From Microbacterium laevaniformans (GTDB taxonomy: Bacteria > Actinomycetota > Actinomycetes > Actinomycetales > Microbacteriaceae): DNA of 64,000 nucleotides. The notes under the pieces are model-generated. The model made no database searches. It was not told the DNA's origin and saw nothing but the letters and a program-made list of their open reading frames with translations. Where the stretch lies: the NCBI RefSeq assembly GCF_016907555.1, contig NZ_JAFBCE010000001.1:310001-374000 (forward strand). The letters are read 5' to 3'. Positions 32,890-42,427 of this stretch are shown in pieces. Both the position numbers and the translations under genes were made by a program. How positions within the stretch are numbered: the stretch's first letter is position 1; the number at the start of each line of letters is the position of its first letter.

Positions 32890-34038
32890 ATGAAAGTCTT
32901 CTATGTTTGCTCGCGTATGCCATGGCCCGCCGATCACGGCGCCAACGTCAGAACCGCAGGCGTAATCGAAGCGCTCGCGGCTCATTGCGATGAGATCGTT
33001 GTTTTTGCACCCAATGGTGGCCCGCTGCTGACGCCACTCCCAAATGTGAGAATTGTTAGCGTCTCGCGGTCCGCACCTAGGGGTTTCGAACGTTTCCTCC
33101 CTGGCCCATATGAATCGCGATCTTTGTTCCCACTCATGAGGGCCGTGAAGAGCGCAAGCGGGCAGTCGACCGCACCTCTAGCACTGTTCTGGGAGAACAC
33201 TGTGATCGCGGATATCGGTCGCCGATCCCGGATTCGAGGAAATCACATCGTAGAGTTCGCCAATCTCGAAAGTCGCCGCTACCTCGCGCAAGCCCGGGGC
33301 ACACGGGGTGTCCAGAAGATCAAGCCACTGTTGGAGGCGGCGAAGGCGCTCGTATGGGAACCTGCTGTCCGACGATGGGCAAACCTATCTGTTGCCCTGT
33401 CGTCGAGCGAGATCCCCTCGGGCGACTCTTACTCGACCAACCAGACGATCCTCGTGCCGAACGGAGTCGAGCAGCGGCCCGCCATCCAGTCTGCCAGCAC
33501 GTCCCGCGTTGTGCTCGCGGTGGGCAGTTGGTGGTACGAGCCCAATCGTGAAGGGCTCGAAGAAGTTCTTCAGAGTGTGTGGCCGCTGGTCGTCGCCAAG
33601 ATTCCAGAAGCGAAACTTCTCGTAGTCGGCCGCGGCGCTGACGACCTTGTTAGTGACAAATCGCCCCACTCCGGCGTAAGCAACCTCGGCTTCGTTGATG
33701 ACCTGCAACCACTATACGAATCTTCTGCGCTCGTTCTTGCGCCCGCCAAGTCGGGCGCTGGAAGCCAGTTGAAGCTTGTAGGTGCACTCGCTCGAGGCCG
33801 TGTCGTTGTAGGTCCGGCCTATCTTGAACGCGAGACGCGAAACGGTGATCTGCCCGCCGACGCCGTCATTGGCACGGACGACCAGGCTGAGACGATAGTG
33901 CGCCTCCTCGAGAACTCGGAGGAGCGCCACCGCCGCGAGGCGGCAGCAATTCGCTTCTCGAGGGAGAACTCCTGGGAGAAGGTTGTCGCGCCTATCGTCG
34001 CGTATCTCGATACGCTCGCGCGCGAGCGTTCCGTTTAA
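32890..34038 (+). CDS. GT4-type glycosyltransferase
   Basis: A 382-residue retaining glycosyltransferase of the GT-B fold. The N-terminal domain begins with KVFYVCSRMPWPADHG (acceptor side). The C-terminal nucleotide-sugar domain contains VVLAVGSWWYEPNREGLEE, KLLVVGRG, VSNLGFVDDLQPLY and the donor-site region LAPAKSGAGSQLKLVGALARG. The usual EGF/SxxE pair is replaced by SGAGSQLK, the pattern seen in the Stp1/HreP-like branch of GT4. The ATG has an AAGGG ribosome site. It is a single-gene unit convergent with the polymerase gene. Sugar specificity is unknown. Confidence 0.88.
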   Translation: MKVFYVCSRMPWPADHGANVRTAGVIEALAAHCDEIVVFAPNGGPLLTPLPNVRIVSVSRSAPRGFERFLPGPYESRSLFPLMRAVKSASGQSTAPLALFWENTVIADIGRRSRIRGNHIVEFANLESRRYLAQARGTRGVQKIKPLLEAAKALVWEPAVRRWANLSVALSSSEIPSGDSYSTNQTILVPNGVEQRPAIQSASTSRVVLAVGSWWYEPNREGLEEVLQSVWPLVVAKIPEAKLLVVGRGADDLVSDKSPHSGVSNLGFVDDLQPLYESSALVLAPAKSGAGSQLKLVGALARGRVVVGPAYLERETRNGDLPADAVIGTDDQAETIVRLLENSEERHRREAAAIRFSRENSWEKVVAPIVAYLDTLARERSV

Positions 34039-34101
34039 TCGAGTGACTGAGCCGACTCTGGCCCGTTGGTCCAAGCGAAGAAGCCCAAGTCGCGTGTTTG
34101 C

Positions 34102-35523
34102 TCAGGTCCGACGATCGGACCGTGACGTTACGAGCGCCGATACGGCCAATATCACGGAGAGACTCGCCATGGCCTGAAGCAGGGAGCCTCGAAGCACGAG
34201 CAAGAGATAGAACGGAAGAACGCATCCCAACAGAGTAGGAACCCCGGTCTTCTTTAGTTGCAGCTCGTTGGACGTGTCCCACCTGCGTAGGAAGACGCCA
34301 AGCGCGACAGCACCAACTATCACCGCCAGAAAAGCCCCATTTATGAGCAACTCGGCAGGAAGCGGCGCCGACAGATTTGAGAATGCGTAACCCTTGTAGT
34401 TGGCGATGAGAACTCCCGTGTCGACAGGTTTCGATGGCCAAAATGCTCGTGGCACCCAGAACAGAAGCACTCCGACCATCTGCCATCCGAGCGTAGGACC
34501 GACGTCATTCACGTACTCAACGACGTTGATGAGTTGCGCGAACGCATCGAAGTCCGGGCTCGCGAACTGAGGGAGTGGGTCTGAGAACTCGATCGCCGAC
34601 GCGGTCGAGTATCGAAAACTATCGAGCACGGGGAACAAGAACGCCAGACTCAGCAGCGCGAGAATCGATGTCGCGCGGTACTTAAGTAGCGACGAGTAAG
34701 CGCCCATCACCGCTAGGAGTCCAAGGACGATTACGCCAAACACGTATCGCGGCGAGCCGACCGGGTTCACAATCGTCAAGAGCATGAGCGCACTAAAGAA
34801 GACGACCACACGCCGCGTGGATCGCCAGGCAGCGGAGCCATCGCGCATAACGAGAACCTGCGCGACGATCACCGTGAGTAGACCGACCGAAACGAGTGCT
34901 TCCACTATCTGCGCAACCAAGGGGTCGCCGAAGGTTCGCCAAACAACTGCGCCGCGCCAAACGCGGGGGCCCCAAATCGCTCCCAGACCGATCAGTGCTA
35001 TGTATGCTGCACCCATCGAGAGCAGGAGGGCCGTCCACAGATAGACACGGACCGGATCGATCGTTCTCGGACGCGCCGCTGGGAGCTCGATACGAGATGG
35101 CGCGAGCACAGCCCCGAGTATGAGTAGCACCTCGAACACGATGACCGCCGCGATGGCAGTCCAGGCGTTGGAGAAGTCGACATTGGGTGTTGTTGATGGG
35201 GCACCGTAGCCGCGGAGTTGTACGAGCGGAGCGATCCCAAGAAACACGTAGACGAAGAGCCACGTCACCATCTCGAACAGACGACGATCTGGCACAGTCA
35301 TCAGCCAACTAAATCGCATACCGGCGATGATGACCGCAATGAGGGCACCGACCCACGCGGAGTCGCTCGCAGAGGAACCGGTTGCGGCGATGATGAGCAT
35401 CGGAACAAGCCCCACCAACGCGCCGGCAAGGATGGTGCCGAGAAAGGGAGCGTGGGAAGCGGGCGTTGACAATCTCGCCATAGGATCGACGGTGGGCGTT
35501 CGGAAGGCCTTACTTGTACGCAT
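34102..35523 (-). CDS. Wzy-like O-antigen polymerase family membrane protein
   Basis: A 473-residue protein with about 11-12 spans and a large extracytoplasmic loop around residues 295-385 (SFRYSTASAIEFSDPLP to FWVPRAFWPSKPV), the layout of Wzy-type polymerases. VPRAFWPSKP is a motif often found in the O-antigen ligase/polymerase-like oligosaccharide repeat-unit polymerases of Gram-positive capsules. The ATG at 35523 overlaps the stop region of the GT2 gene upstream by 14 bases. It would join repeat units after flipping by the Wzx protein. Sequence is too divergent to name the linkage. Confidence 0.82.
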   Translation of the reverse strand: MRTSKAFRTPTVDPMARLSTPASHAPFLGTILAGALVGLVPMLIIAATGSSASDSAWVGALIAVIIAGMRFSWLMTVPDRRLFEMVTWLFVYVFLGIAPLVQLRGYGAPSTTPNVDFSNAWTAIAAVIVFEVLLILGAVLAPSRIELPAARPRTIDPVRVYLWTALLLSMGAAYIALIGLGAIWGPRVWRGAVVWRTFGDPLVAQIVEALVSVGLLTVIVAQVLVMRDGSAAWRSTRRVVVFFSALMLLTIVNPVGSPRYVFGVIVLGLLAVMGAYSSLLKYRATSILALLSLAFLFPVLDSFRYSTASAIEFSDPLPQFASPDFDAFAQLINVVEYVNDVGPTLGWQMVGVLLFWVPRAFWPSKPVDTGVLIANYKGYAFSNLSAPLPAELLINGAFLAVIVGAVALGVFLRRWDTSNELQLKKTGVPTLLGCVLPFYLLLVLRGSLLQAMASLSVILAVSALVTSRSDRRT

Positions 35524-36397
35524 CAGAACTCGGCTCGTTGCGAAGGCGAGCGGCAACCCTCCCAATGAAAACATCCAGCGGAAGGTTCATTAGCTGCATG
35601 ATCCGATGGTAGACGCGAGCTCGACGAGAGACCCCCGGATAGATGCTCGCGGCGTGCCACATCGCGCGTAGGTATCGCCTGTCGCGGATAGACGATACGT
35701 CGCGATACTTATCCAAGAAGCTCCGCAATCCCTCTACCTGTCGAGCACCGGGAGAGGAAAGATGCTCACCAGAGCCGGCGTGCTGGATGACGCAATCTTC
35801 GCTCAGCACTCTGTAGTGTCCTCCTTGCGCGAGGTATCGGACCAAGAGATCCTGATCTTCCGCCACCAGTAGCGTCTCATCGAACCCATCGAGGGCGATT
35901 AGCTGAGCAGTCTGCGCCACAAAGTTTGATCCCGTCAAGCCCGGGTTGTTTCCGAGACACATCGTCCACAACAGCCCTTCGCTGAGCCGCATGAAGGGCC
36001 TATCTCCTAGACTCGTCCGCAACACAGTATGGCTGACGGCGAGGTCGACGCCCGCTCCGAGGCGGGCAGCCGTGCTCGCCAAGAATCCGGGCAGCCACTC
36101 GTCGTCGTCATCGAGGAACGCCACGAGGGGCGTCTCGACCATCGCAAGCCCGACATTCCTTGACCGCGACGCGGATCCCGCCAACGTCAGAGATGCGACG
36201 TACTTCACTCGCTCGATCGAGTTTGCGGCGATCCGCTCGACAACCTCGCGCGTCGCTGGGTCGTCCAGGTCGTCCACGACGACAATGGTGTGGGCACGCG
36301 TGGTCTGTGCCAGCACAGAGGCTAGCGATCTCTCCAGAAGCCGCGGGCGCCCGTGAGTGGGGACTACGACTGTGACGGCTTCATCTCTATAAGCCAA
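35510..36397 (-). CDS. GT2-type glycosyltransferase
   Basis: A 295-residue inverting transferase with the GT-A opening VTVVVPTHGRPRLLERSL, the acidic motif AFLDDDDEWLPGFL that binds the metal and nucleotide sugar, and VAEDQDLLVRYL, which supplies the catalytic acidic residue. No membrane span is seen. It is predicted to start at TTG 36397, the only in-frame start near an AAGGA ribosome site before the conserved strand. The gene overlaps the polymerase and follows the GT14 gene by 33 bases, making part of a six-gene minus-strand operon (39005 down to 34102). Confidence 0.88.
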   Translation of the reverse strand: MAYRDEAVTVVVPTHGRPRLLERSLASVLAQTTRAHTIVVVDDLDDPATREVVERIAANSIERVKYVASLTLAGSASRSRNVGLAMVETPLVAFLDDDDEWLPGFLASTAARLGAGVDLAVSHTVLRTSLGDRPFMRLSEGLLWTMCLGNNPGLTGSNFVAQTAQLIALDGFDETLLVAEDQDLLVRYLAQGGHYRVLSEDCVIQHAGSGEHLSSPGARQVEGLRSFLDKYRDVSSIRDRRYLRAMWHAASIYPGVSRRARVYHRIMQLMNLPLDVFIGRVAARLRNEPSSDAYK

Positions 36398-36430
36398 GAA
36401 ACGTCCTTATTGTTGGTTCGACCCGGAAGT

Positions 36431-37318
36431 TCATTCGACGCGGCGGTCGATCTCGCTCAAGAGATCTGCGTCTCGCGATGAATCAAACTTCCGCGCGAAG
36501 AAGGCGCGCTCCGGCGGTTGCAGCGCCATGGCCCAATCGATCCGACCCGTGAGGTTTGCGTCGACTATGTGAAAGTTCGGGATCTCCGACACGCTCGCAA
36601 CTCTGGGTTCCAGCTTCCTGAATTCGGTTTCGGCGGCCCATCTCGAATTATAGATGAAGGTCTGGAAAGCGATCTCGTCAGGCGCAAAGGAGTCAAGAAA
36701 CCACTCGCGCTGCTGTGTACGAACGCTGGCGACTGCCTCCTGAGCACAATCTCGCGGAAGTGCCATCCACTGAGACCCGATCGCCACGTGTACGGGAACC
36801 TCCTTCGCATACCCGATCGAGCGCAAACGTGACCAGGCGTTTCGCATCGCTCTCCGGGAAAGCGATCCACGTGCGCCGAATCGCGCGGCCCAAGAGTCGA
36901 AGCCATGACGACGCTCATACCGCCATCGATGGTCCTCGCCCGGTCCGGTAACGGCATGCGCCCGCGCATGCACGCGCCAGCGCGACGAAGCCAGGTGGTT
37001 GACGAATTCGGCGACGGGACGGACCGGATAGCACCTGCCCGAAAGGAACACGACATGATCATCCACCGAGGTATCCGACAAGGCCTGATCCACCGAATGT
37101 GCCATTCCCTCGACAATCGACCATCCGCCCCAATTCAGTCTGCTCCGCGTTCGAACGTACTGCGCCGTCCGCGAACTGGTGATCTTGGCTACGGAGTCGA
37201 AGTCGTCGAGATCGGTCTTCGCGTCGATGTGGACATGGATCGGATGCGCACCCAGTCGGCCAACCAGTCGGCGCAACATGGCTGGGTCATCATGTGCCAA
37301 TACGACGAAGACGGGCAT
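36431..37318 (-). CDS. GT14-family (core-2/I-branching type) glycosyltransferase
   Basis: A 295-residue protein of the GT14 family. FVVLAHDDPAMLRRLV, VHIDAKTD, NWGGWSIVEG, VVFLSGRCYPVRP and FAPDEIAFQTFIYNS are the ordered blocks of this family, with the Glu of PDEIAFQT as the probable catalytic base. Eukaryotic members add beta-1,6-GlcNAc branches; bacterial relatives act in capsule loci with various donors. The start codon shares one base with the previous stop (TGATG), indicating translational coupling in the minus-strand operon. Confidence 0.85.
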   Translation of the reverse strand: MPVFVVLAHDDPAMLRRLVGRLGAHPIHVHIDAKTDLDDFDSVAKITSSRTAQYVRTRSRLNWGGWSIVEGMAHSVDQALSDTSVDDHVVFLSGRCYPVRPVAEFVNHLASSRWRVHARAHAVTGPGEDHRWRYERRHGFDSWAARFGARGSLSRRAMRNAWSRLRSIGYAKEVPVHVAIGSQWMALPRDCAQEAVASVRTQQREWFLDSFAPDEIAFQTFIYNSRWAAETEFRKLEPRVASVSEIPNFHIVDANLTGRIDWAMALQPPERAFFARKFDSSRDADLLSEIDRRVE

Positions 37319-38460
37319 CAGCCTTTTCCGGGTCGCGGAGCATCGGCCAGTTGACGCGTCTCGTCGTAGAGGCCTTCGAGTCGAAGAGCGACATGATCGA
37401 TGTTGAGTTCGTCACGAAGATACGTGGCTCCTCCCTGTCGGAGGCTTTCGGCGTGGCCAGGCACCGTCAGGATCTCAGCGAGCGCATGCGCCATCGCTTC
37501 CGGTGATCCATCAGTGATGACCGCCGCACCGTATTTGCGGCAGGCGTCTGCAATCCCGAGCGAAGTCGTGACCACCGAAGGAGTGCCAGCGCGCAGCGCT
37601 TCCAACAACGACATCGGGAACACTTCACCTTCGGCCGGAAGTACGTAGGCGCTTGCGCTCCGGAGCAGGCTGTCAGTCTCGGCGGGGTCCACGGCTCCGA
37701 TCCATCGGACAGGCACCGATTCACCGAGCGCGCTAATCATCTCCGCAACACGCTTACCGTCGCCCTCGTCGGGTCCAGCCAGGACAAACTCGAGTTGAGG
37801 GAAGCGAGGGGCGAGCAACCTGGCCGTCTCGACGAAAGCAGGCGCACGCTTTCTCGGGTGCAATCGAGCTAAGAACACCACTCGAGGCAGGCGGTCGTTG
37901 TAAGGTGAAAGCTCGCCAACATGCACACCGTTCGTGATTCGGACCTGCTTCACAGATGGCTCGATCTCGGCCAACGAACCGGCTTCCTCGGCGGTTAGTA
38001 CGAGGGCCCACGAAGCGCCTCGAAGCGCCGCTCTCGTCTCCCACAGATCGATCGGACGAGCGAGCAGCCGTGTGGACGCATCGATCATCCCGTGGGTCTG
38101 GACTACGTATGGAATTCCCAGACGACGGACCGCTCTCGCCGCAGGGAGGGTAACGAGGTCGCGGGCGAGGTGGATGTGCGCGATATCCAGATCAGGCGCC
38201 GCAGCTCGAAGGGCTCTCATCAGACCCGGCGATCGTAGACCAGCGAACCCCAAAGAGGCGTGCAGGAAACGACCCGAGAAAGTTCGAAGGCTGTAGCCGT
38301 CTTGCTGCTGGTCGACTTCCTCGTCTGGAGGACAAGCTGCGAAGACCGTGACCTCGTGACCGCGTGCGGCGAGCGCCTCTGCCTGACCGAGGGCAACTCG
38401 AGCGGGACCCCCGAACGCTCCATCGGGGGAGAGATAGGTGACGACGTGCGCGACCCTCAT
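37318..38460 (-). CDS. GT4-type glycosyltransferase
   Basis: A 380-residue GT-B transferase. RVAHVVTYLSPDGAFGGPARV is cut here to its start: the N-terminal glycine-rich acceptor loop is GAFGGPARVA. The donor domain has VVFLARLHPRKRAPAFVE, FVLAGPDEGDG and the catalytic EGEVFPMSLLEALRAGTP, in which Glu and the following ExxE pattern bind the nucleotide sugar. The ATG overlaps the stop of the acyltransferase gene (ATGA), and the stop overlaps the GT14 start. Donor and acceptor are unknown. Confidence 0.9.
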   Translation of the reverse strand: MRVAHVVTYLSPDGAFGGPARVALGQAEALAARGHEVTVFAACPPDEEVDQQQDGYSLRTFSGRFLHASLGFAGLRSPGLMRALRAAAPDLDIAHIHLARDLVTLPAARAVRRLGIPYVVQTHGMIDASTRLLARPIDLWETRAALRGASWALVLTAEEAGSLAEIEPSVKQVRITNGVHVGELSPYNDRLPRVVFLARLHPRKRAPAFVETARLLAPRFPQLEFVLAGPDEGDGKRVAEMISALGESVPVRWIGAVDPAETDSLLRSASAYVLPAEGEVFPMSLLEALRAGTPSVVTTSLGIADACRKYGAAVITDGSPEAMAHALAEILTVPGHAESLRQGGATYLRDELNIDHVALRLEGLYDETRQLADAPRPGKG

Positions 38461-39005
38461 CTGAATCGCTCCGCGAGCCGACCAGTCTGATCCCAGATGG
38501 TGTTTGGCTCGACGTCGCTGTCGACGCGGGTGAGCGGCTTGATCAGGGCAGATCGCCCGATAGTCACGCCCCCGAGCACCACACAACGGCTCGTCACCCA
38601 CACTCCCGACTCGATCGTGATTGGCCGCGTGACGAGTGCCATGTCCTTGCGGTGGCGGTGGCTTCCAGTCGTCAAGAGCGTCTCCTGCGAGATCACGACA
38701 TCGTGGCCGATGTGGATGTGGTCCTGATTGTGGAACCAGGCGCCCTCGCCGATCCAAGAGCGGTCGCCGATGTGCAACTTCCAGGGAAATTTCACGCGGG
38801 TGCGGGGCCGGAAGATGACGCCGCTGCCGATTTCGGCGCCGAACGCGCGCAGCACTCGTATGCGTAGGCCCGAGCTGATCTGCCAGGCGTTGGTGACAAG
38901 AAGCAACTCGACGATGGCCCAGAGATACACCTTCCAGGCTGGTTGATCCCATGCGGCGCGCTCGCCCGGGGCCTTCGAGAGATCGATCACCGGAATGTCG
39001 CTCAC
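38457..39005 (-). CDS. WcaF-like hexapeptide acyltransferase
   Basis: A 182-residue left-handed beta-helix protein. After an N-terminal helix, hexapeptide repeats are seen (IGSGVI, IGDRSWIG, IGHDVVISQ, TIGRSALI). FHNQDHIHIGHDVVISQ and TTGSHRH carry the catalytic His region of WcaF/colanic-acid O-acetyltransferases. It probably adds an acetyl group to a sugar of the repeat unit. The GTG at 39005 follows AAAGGGA. It is the first gene of the minus-strand operon and is divergent from the GT4 gene at 39060. Confidence 0.88.
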   Translation of the reverse strand: MSDIPVIDLSKAPGERAAWDQPAWKVYLWAIVELLLVTNAWQISSGLRIRVLRAFGAEIGSGVIFRPRTRVKFPWKLHIGDRSWIGEGAWFHNQDHIHIGHDVVISQETLLTTGSHRHRKDMALVTRPITIESGVWVTSRCVVLGGVTIGRSALIKPLTRVDSDVEPNTIWDQTGRLAERFR

Positions 39006-39059
39006 GGCGTCCCTTTCTCGTAACTGTGTCGTAACGACGGTCGCTGTAAGGTCGGTGCC

Positions 39060-40319
39060 GTGCAGCAACGACCCTCGCGAACGCTCGTCTTCGGGCTCAA
39101 CTACCCCCCGGAGACTACGGGGATCTCTCCCTACACGGGCGCCATGGCTGGGGGGTTGGCGCGGCGCGGGCACGAGGTCCGCGCCATCACGGCGCACCCT
39201 CATTATCCAGACTGGAAGATCACTTCAGGTTACGGGCAGTGGTCGCGGAGCGAACAGATCGAGGGTGTGACCCTCTCACGGCTGCGTCATTACGTACCCC
39301 AGCGGCCGTCGCCGCTGCCACGCGCGCTGTCGGAGGTCACTTTCGGTATACGCCAGAGTTTCGCCCGCTGGGGCCGGCCGGCCGCGATCATCGCCGTATC
39401 GCCAGCATTGCTCTCTTCTGCTCTCGTTCGTCTGCGTTCGCGCCTCACGCATCGCTCGACTCCGTTCGTCGTGTGGGTGCAGGACCTCTACGGCATCGGG
39501 ATATCGGAGACCGGGCAGGGTGGCGGCATGGCTGCGCGCATCATTCGTAACGTCGAGGGATGGCTGCTGCGCTCGGCTTCGACCGTCGTCGTGATTCACG
39601 ACCGATTCGCGGATCGTGTGCACGATGACTTCGGTGTGCCTCGTGAGCGCATCGCGGTAGTCCGAAACTGGACGCATTTGCCCCCGCTGCCACCGGTGGA
39701 CGTTGCCGCGGTACGTGCTTCTTACGGCTGGCCCGATGACGAAGTCGTCGTCGTCCACACCGGAAATATGGGCGTCAAGCAAGGCCTTCACCACGTCGTG
39801 GACGCGGGGCGATTGGCGCATCAGCGCGGAGAGCGTGTGCGCTTCGTGCTCGTCGGCAACGGCTCGCAGCGCGACGAACTGCAGCAGCGAGCCGATGCGG
39901 AGCCGACGGCGACGCAGTTTCTGCCGCCTCTGGGAGACCGTGATTTCACCGGCATCCTTCAAGCAGCTGACGTCCTGCTCGTTAATGAGCTTCCCGGAGT
40001 CGCCGAGATGGCTGTTCCGAGCAAGCTCACGTCTTACTTCGCCGCTGGGCGGCCGGTGCTCGCGGCGACGGACTCCACCGGAATCACGGCGCAGGAGGTT
40101 ACCGCGGCACAAGCTGGTTTCGTCGTTCCCGCCGGAGACCCCGCGGCGTTGCTCGACGGCGTCTCGTCCCTCATCTCTGACCGAGCCCACGCTGATCGTC
40201 TGGGGCAGAACGGCAAACGTTACAGAGAGACGGTGCTCGATGAAACATTCGCGATCGATCGGTTCGATAGTCTGCTCGCGGATCTGATTGCCACCGCCGC
40301 TGAGAAGCATCCTGCGTGA
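39060..40319 (+). CDS. GT4-type glycosyltransferase (WcaI-like)
   Basis: A 419-residue GT-B enzyme resembling the colanic-acid fucosyl transferase WcaI. LVFGLNYPPETTGISPYTG opens the protein, VVWVQDLYGIGISETG is the family acceptor-site block and VVVVHTGNMGVKQGLHHV begins the donor domain. VNELPGVAEMAVPSKLTSY places the donor-binding Ser/Lys instead of the common ExxE. The GTG start has AAGG upstream. gmd and fcl follow directly, so GDP-fucose is a likely donor; this is inference by proximity. Confidence 0.88.
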   Translation: MQQRPSRTLVFGLNYPPETTGISPYTGAMAGGLARRGHEVRAITAHPHYPDWKITSGYGQWSRSEQIEGVTLSRLRHYVPQRPSPLPRALSEVTFGIRQSFARWGRPAAIIAVSPALLSSALVRLRSRLTHRSTPFVVWVQDLYGIGISETGQGGGMAARIIRNVEGWLLRSASTVVVIHDRFADRVHDDFGVPRERIAVVRNWTHLPPLPPVDVAAVRASYGWPDDEVVVVHTGNMGVKQGLHHVVDAGRLAHQRGERVRFVLVGNGSQRDELQQRADAEPTATQFLPPLGDRDFTGILQAADVLLVNELPGVAEMAVPSKLTSYFAAGRPVLAATDSTGITAQEVTAAQAGFVVPAGDPAALLDGVSSLISDRAHADRLGQNGKRYRETVLDETFAIDRFDSLLADLIATAAEKHPA

Positions 40320-40355
40320 CCTCCCCCCATCGACGATCAAGATAGGCAGAATCTC

Positions 40356-41384
40356 TTGACCAAGCGCGCACTCATCACCGGCATTACGGGCCAGGATGGC
40401 TCCTATCTTGCGGAGCTGCTGCTCTCGAAGGGCTACGAGGTGCACGGCCTCATTCGCCGAGCATCCACCTTCAATACACACCGCATCGACCACCTTTATG
40501 TCGACCCGCACGACGCCGACGCGAAGCTCTTCCTCCACTACGGCGACCTCTCCGACGGGGCGCGCATGGTCACCCTGATGTCGGAGATCAACCCCGACGA
40601 GGTCTACAACCTTGCCGCGCAGTCACACGTGAGGGTCTCGTTCGACGAGCCCGAGCACACTGCTGACACCACGGGCACGGGCACGATCCGTCTGCTTGAG
40701 GCGGTGCGACTCTCCGGCATCACGACCCGCTTCTACCAGGCGTCGACCTCGGAGCTCTACGGTGCGACTCCTCCGCCTCAGAACGAGGAGACGCCCTTCT
40801 ACCCGCGCTCGCCGTACGGGGTCGCGAAGCTCTACTCGTACTGGATCACCAAGAACTACCGCGAGGCATACGACATGTTCGCGGTGAACGGCATCCTCTT
40901 CAACCACGAGTCCCCCCGCCGCGGTGAGACGTTCGTGACCCGCAAGATCACGCGCGCCGTCGCCCGCATCAAGGCCGGTGTACAGAAGGACATCTACCTC
41001 GGCAACCTCGAGTCGATTCGTGACTGGGGTTATGCCGCCGAGTACGTCGAAGGCATGTGGCGCATGCTGCAGGCCGACGAGCCGGAAGACTTCGTGCTGG
41101 CGACGGGTGTCGGATACACGATCAAGGACTTCCTCGAGACGGCGTTCGGACACGTGGGCCTCGACTGGCAGGAGTTCGTCAAGTTCGACGAGCGCTACTT
41201 GCGCCCCACCGAGGTCGACGCGCTCATCGGCGACCCGGCCAAGGCCGCCGACAAGCTCGGCTGGGTTCCCACGATCGATGGGAAGGAACTGGCCAAGCTC
41301 ATGGTTGACGCCGACGTGGAAGCACTGGAAAAGGGCGCCGACTGGATCGACACCGTGAAGCTGGCCTCGTGGGGGACTCTGTGA
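40356..41384 (+). CDS. gmd: GDP-mannose 4,6-dehydratase
   Basis: A 342-residue short-chain dehydrogenase/reductase enzyme that converts GDP-mannose to GDP-4-keto-6-deoxymannose. The NADP-binding [14 protein letters not shown], the catalytic TSELYG and the Y154xxxK158 pair in [12 protein letters not shown] are present, with [17 protein letters not shown] as the family-specific block. The start is TTG at 40356, the only codon before the first strand in frame. The product is the substrate of the next gene, fcl. The 55 bases between them contain one arm of a dispersed repeat. Confidence 0.97.
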   Translation: MTKRALITGITGQDGSYLAELLLSKGYEVHGLIRRASTFNTHRIDHLYVDPHDADAKLFLHYGDLSDGARMVTLMSEINPDEVYNLAAQSHVRVSFDEPEHTADTTGTGTIRLLEAVRLSGITTRFYQASTSELYGATPPPQNEETPFYPRSPYGVAKLYSYWITKNYREAYDMFAVNGILFNHESPRRGETFVTRKITRAVARIKAGVQKDIYLGNLESIRDWGYAAEYVEGMWRMLQADEPEDFVLATGVGYTIKDFLETAFGHVGLDWQEFVKFDERYLRPTEVDALIGDPAKAADKLGWVPTIDGKELAKLMVDADVEALEKGADWIDTVKLASWGTL

Positions 41385-41387
41385 GCG

Positions 41388-41424
41388 TGGGGCGTTTCGA
41401 CTCGCTGCGCTCGCTCAACGACCG
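41388..41424. repeat. Single arm of the dispersed palindrome between gmd and fcl
   Basis: This 37-base sequence differs at one position from the left arm of the large inverted repeat at 20914-21019 (base 41402 is C where the other copy has G). The second arm is absent. It begins three bases after the gmd stop and ends 16 bases before the fcl start, inside what should be one operon. Confidence 0.85.
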
Positions 41425-41439
41425 GGGGAGTGGTCTGAC

Positions 41440-42423
41440 GTGGTGACGGCCGTTGACGGCGTCGAGTACACGCCGGGTGAGCTCGACCGTGACGCGACGT
41501 TCTACGTCGCCGGTCACCGCGGGCTCGTCGGGTCGGCGATCGTGCGCAGGCTCGAGTCGGCCGGTTTCGAGAACATCGTCGGCAAGACGTCGGCCGAGCT
41601 CGATCTCAAGGACCGTGACGCAGTGTTCGCCTACATGGGCGAAGCCAAGCCGAAGTACGTTGTGCTCGCGGCGGCGAAGGTCGGCGGCATCCTCGCCAAC
41701 TCCACGTACCCAGTCGACTTCCTGAGCGACAACATGCGCATCCAGGTGAACGTCTTGGACGCTGCACTTGCTAACGACGTCGAGCGCGTTCTGTTCCTCG
41801 GGTCATCCTGCATCTACCCGAAGTTCGCGGAGCAGCCGATCCGCGAGGACTCCCTGCTCACGGGTCACCTCGAGCCGACGAATGACGCGTACGCGATCGC
41901 GAAGATCGCCGGCATCCTCCAGACGCAGGCCGTGCGCCGCCAGTACGGTCTGCCCTGGATCAGCGCGATGCCGACGAACCTCTACGGCCCCAACGACAAC
42001 TTCTCGCCGAAGGGTTCGCACGTGCTGCCCGCGCTCATCCGGCGTTATGACGATGCGGCGAAGTCGGGTGCGCCGTCGGTGACCAACTGGGGAACCGGAA
42101 CGCCGCGCCGCGAGTTCCTGCACGCCGACGACATGGCCGACGCCTGCCTGCACCTGCTGGAGCATTACGACGGCCCTGACCAGGTGAACGTCGGCACCGG
42201 CTCAGACGTCACCATCCGCGAGATCGCTGAGACTATCGCGGGTGTGACGGGGTTCACCGGACAGACCGACTGGGATACCTCGAAGCCCGACGGCACGCCG
42301 CAGAAGCTGCTCGACGTTTCCAAGCTCGCCGAGGCCGGGTGGACGGCGAAGATCACTCTCGAAGAGGGCATGGAGCGCACCGTCGCGTGGTATCGCGACC
42401 ACGTCGACAGCATTCGCGAGTAG
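41440..42423 (+). CDS. fcl: GDP-L-fucose synthase
   Basis: A 327-residue epimerase/reductase that makes GDP-L-fucose from the gmd product. VAGHRGLVGSAIVRRL is the NADPH loop, FLGSSCIYPKFAEQPI and the Y151xxxK155 pair in NDAYAIAKIAG are catalytic, and MPTNLYGPNDNFSP and GTGTPRREFLH are family blocks. The protein has about ten extra residues before the first strand; start codons GTG 41440 and GTG 41443 are adjacent. With gmd it gives the locus a complete fucose-donor pathway. Confidence 0.97.
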   Translation: MVTAVDGVEYTPGELDRDATFYVAGHRGLVGSAIVRRLESAGFENIVGKTSAELDLKDRDAVFAYMGEAKPKYVVLAAAKVGGILANSTYPVDFLSDNMRIQVNVLDAALANDVERVLFLGSSCIYPKFAEQPIREDSLLTGHLEPTNDAYAIAKIAGILQTQAVRRQYGLPWISAMPTNLYGPNDNFSPKGSHVLPALIRRYDDAAKSGAPSVTNWGTGTPRREFLHADDMADACLHLLEHYDGPDQVNVGTGSDVTIREIAETIAGVTGFTGQTDWDTSKPDGTPQKLLDVSKLAEAGWTAKITLEEGMERTVAWYRDHVDSIRE

Positions 42424-42427
42424 CCCT

